Origin: a bacterium
GTDB lineage: Bacteria; SZUA-79; Acidulodesulfobacterales; Acidulodesulfobacteraceae
Assembly: GCA_021784835.1 (NCBI GenBank)
Contig: JAJYHI010000123.1
Span: forward strand, 75,241-82,250
Reading direction: 5' to 3'
Length of the DNA: 7,010 bases
The translations under genes and the position numbers were made by a program. This document shows positions 6,490 to 7,010 of this stretch, piece by piece (the first letter of the stretch is position 1; every line of letters starts with the position of its first letter). The notes beneath the pieces are model-generated. The model did not search any database, was not told the origin of the DNA, and was given only the letters and a program-made list of their open reading frames with translations.

Positions 6490-6747
6490 ATGGAGAACAA
6501 ACAATTATTAAATTACGGCGTTAACGTACTCGACATCAGGGGGCTTTGCTGAGGCCCTCCGGTATGGGCGGTCGTCCGTAAACTTAAAACTTTGAAACAA
6601 AACGATATCTTAACCGTAATTTCGGATAAGGATTCTTTGTTAAACGATATACCCGCATTATGTTCTTTAATGGGCGTGCAGTTGCTAAATGCGGTAAACT
6701 TAAAAGACCTTTACGTATTTTTTATAAAAAATAAAAACTGGGAATAA
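6490..6747 (+). CDS. TusA/SirA-like protein, probable selenoprotein (in-frame TGA = Sec21)
   Basis: 85 codons from ATG 6490 to TAA 6745-6747, read through one in-frame TGA at 6550-6552. TusA-family proteins are small cytoplasmic sulfur carriers of about 80 residues that pass persulfide sulfur in tRNA thiolation and sulfur metabolism. The reading VLDIRGLC(U)GPPVWAVVRKL aligns with the E. coli LDALGLRCPEPVMMVRK region, with the TGA exactly at the catalytic Cys. Homology continues after it: DILTVISDKDSLLNDIPALCSLMG matches the second strand and helix, including IP..C, and KDLYVFFIKN matches the last strand. The order beta-alpha-beta-alpha-beta-beta is complete. The active site becomes Cys20-Sec21-Gly-Pro-Pro in place of CPxP. 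Trp is TGG here and UGA ends other genes, so recoding to Trp is unlikely. A SECIS-like stem-loop follows the TGA. Alternatives are a nonsense mutation or sequencing error. It is 50 bp after nusB and 6 bp before rph. The exact sulfur or selenium substrate is unknown. Confidence 0.82.
6539..6559 (+). other. Stem-loop holding the in-frame UGA in its loop
   Basis: 6539-6545 can pair with 6553-6559: G-C, G.U, G-C, G-C, G-C, C-G and U.G, leaving a 7-base loop that contains UGA at its 3' side. It abuts the SECIS-like hairpin that begins at 6560, so the two could stack. It is unusually GC-rich for this AT-rich DNA. Part of this follows from the protein code for RGLCUGPP, and an alternative pairing of GCCC 6554-6557 with GGGC 6566-6569 competes with it. 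Confidence 0.4.
6560..6578 (+). promoter_or_regulatory. Candidate bacterial SECIS element
   Basis: Downstream of the TGA, CGG (6560-6562) pairs with CCG (6576-6578), U6563 is unpaired, and AUG (6564-6566) pairs with CGU (6573-6575) through A-U, U.G and G-C. This leaves the six-base loop GGCGGU (6567-6572). From memory, the E. coli fdhF element recognised by SelB has the same plan: a short stem with one bulged U and a six-base loop with G near its start. Here the loop begins 14 nt after the UGA, about one codon closer than in fdhF, and no lower stem extension is seen. SelB binding is inferred only. Confidence 0.6.
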
Positions 6748-6753
6748 ATAAGA

Positions 6754-7010
6754 ATGTCGAGAAATAATAACAGGGCTGTAGATGAAATGAGACCTATGCT
6801 TATAACTCCGGGTTATATGAAATATGCCGAGGGCTCCTGCCTAATAGAAGTCGGAGATACTAAAGTAATATGCACCGCATCCGTGGATTATAAGGTGCCG
6901 CCGTTTTTAAAAGACAAAGAAGAGGGATGGCTTACGGCGGAATATTCGATGCTCCCAAGGTCTGCGCAAAGCAGAATACCGAGGGATTCGTCAAAAGGAA
7001 AAGTAAACGG
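6754..7010 (+). CDS. rph: Ribonuclease PH, N-terminal part (cut by window end)
   Basis: 85 complete codons are present and the frame is open to the window edge. RNase PH is a phosphate-dependent 3'-5' exonuclease that trims tRNA 3' ends and forms hexamers. Marks: [20 protein letters not shown] (6-25) matches the family's R-x-x-x-E-L-R-P start, followed by [19 protein letters not shown] (26-44), VPPFLKD (48-54), [13 protein letters not shown] (58-70) and the beginning of the SSKGK loop (79-83). In the family that loop leads into the phosphate-binding arginine, which lies just outside. ATG 6754 is 6 bp after the stop of the TusA-like gene, with a weak GGGA at 6740-6743, so the two are probably co-transcribed. 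Family length is about 240 residues, so about two thirds is missing. Confidence 0.93.
   Translation, partial: MSRNNNRAVDEMRPMLITPGYMKYAEGSCLIEVGDTKVICTASVDYKVPPFLKDKEEGWLTAEYSMLPRSAQSRIPRDSSKGKVN

Noticed and set aside
6550..6552. UGA read as Trp or Gly through a variant genetic code
   Set aside because: fabF, glyA and ribH all end in TGA at the expected protein ends, all Trp codons in the window are TGG, and no other gene has an internal TGA. Only this codon, at a catalytic Cys site, breaks the rule.
6490..6747. Pseudogene of tusA
   Set aside because: There is a single TGA at a functionally special position. The Shine-Dalgarno is strong, no frameshift is seen, and the fold is fully retained downstream. 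Kept only as an alternative to be excluded with Sec machinery data.

Overview
The window is a tightly packed run of co-directional housekeeping genes, all on the + strand, in an AT-rich bacterial genome. The order fabF (3' end), rpiB, glyA, nrdR, ribD, ribE, ribBA, ribH, nusB is, from general knowledge, a classic arrangement of Deltaproteobacteria-like lineages (Desulfobacterota and relatives). The strong A/T preference at third codon positions suggests a low-GC member of that group. I cannot name the species. The standard bacterial code applies: fabF, glyA and ribH end in TGA, and Trp is TGG throughout.

Layout. Positions 1-63 hold the last 20 codons of fabF (fatty acid synthesis). rpiB (71-520) interconverts ribose-5-P and ribulose-5-P, and ribulose-5-P is a direct riboflavin precursor. 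glyA (546-1796, TTG start) supplies one-carbon units. nrdR (1793-2251) is the ribonucleotide reductase repressor; it overlaps glyA by 4 bp and ribD by 32 bp. ribD, ribE, ribBA and ribH (2220-5960) together encode every dedicated enzyme from GTP and ribulose-5-P to riboflavin, apart from the phosphatase step. nusB (5978-6439) follows, as is usual after ribH. The gaps before ribE, ribBA and ribH are short (about 30-66 bp) and very AT-rich. No FMN riboswitch is recognisable in them. No gene-free stretch exceeds 70 bp.

The most interesting part is 6478-6747. A strong Shine-Dalgarno opens an 85-codon TusA/SirA-like gene whose codon 21 is an in-frame TGA. That TGA lies exactly where TusA proteins carry their catalytic cysteine, and homology continues without a break on both sides. 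A stem-loop just downstream (6560-6578) has the layout of a bacterial SECIS element: 3 bp, an unpaired U, 3 bp, and a six-base loop starting GG. The best reading is a selenoprotein with a Cys-Sec-Gly-Pro-Pro active site. An automatic gene caller would miss it or split it, and the six-frame ORF calls did omit it. The window ends inside rph (RNase PH, from 6754), which starts 6 bp after the TusA-like gene.
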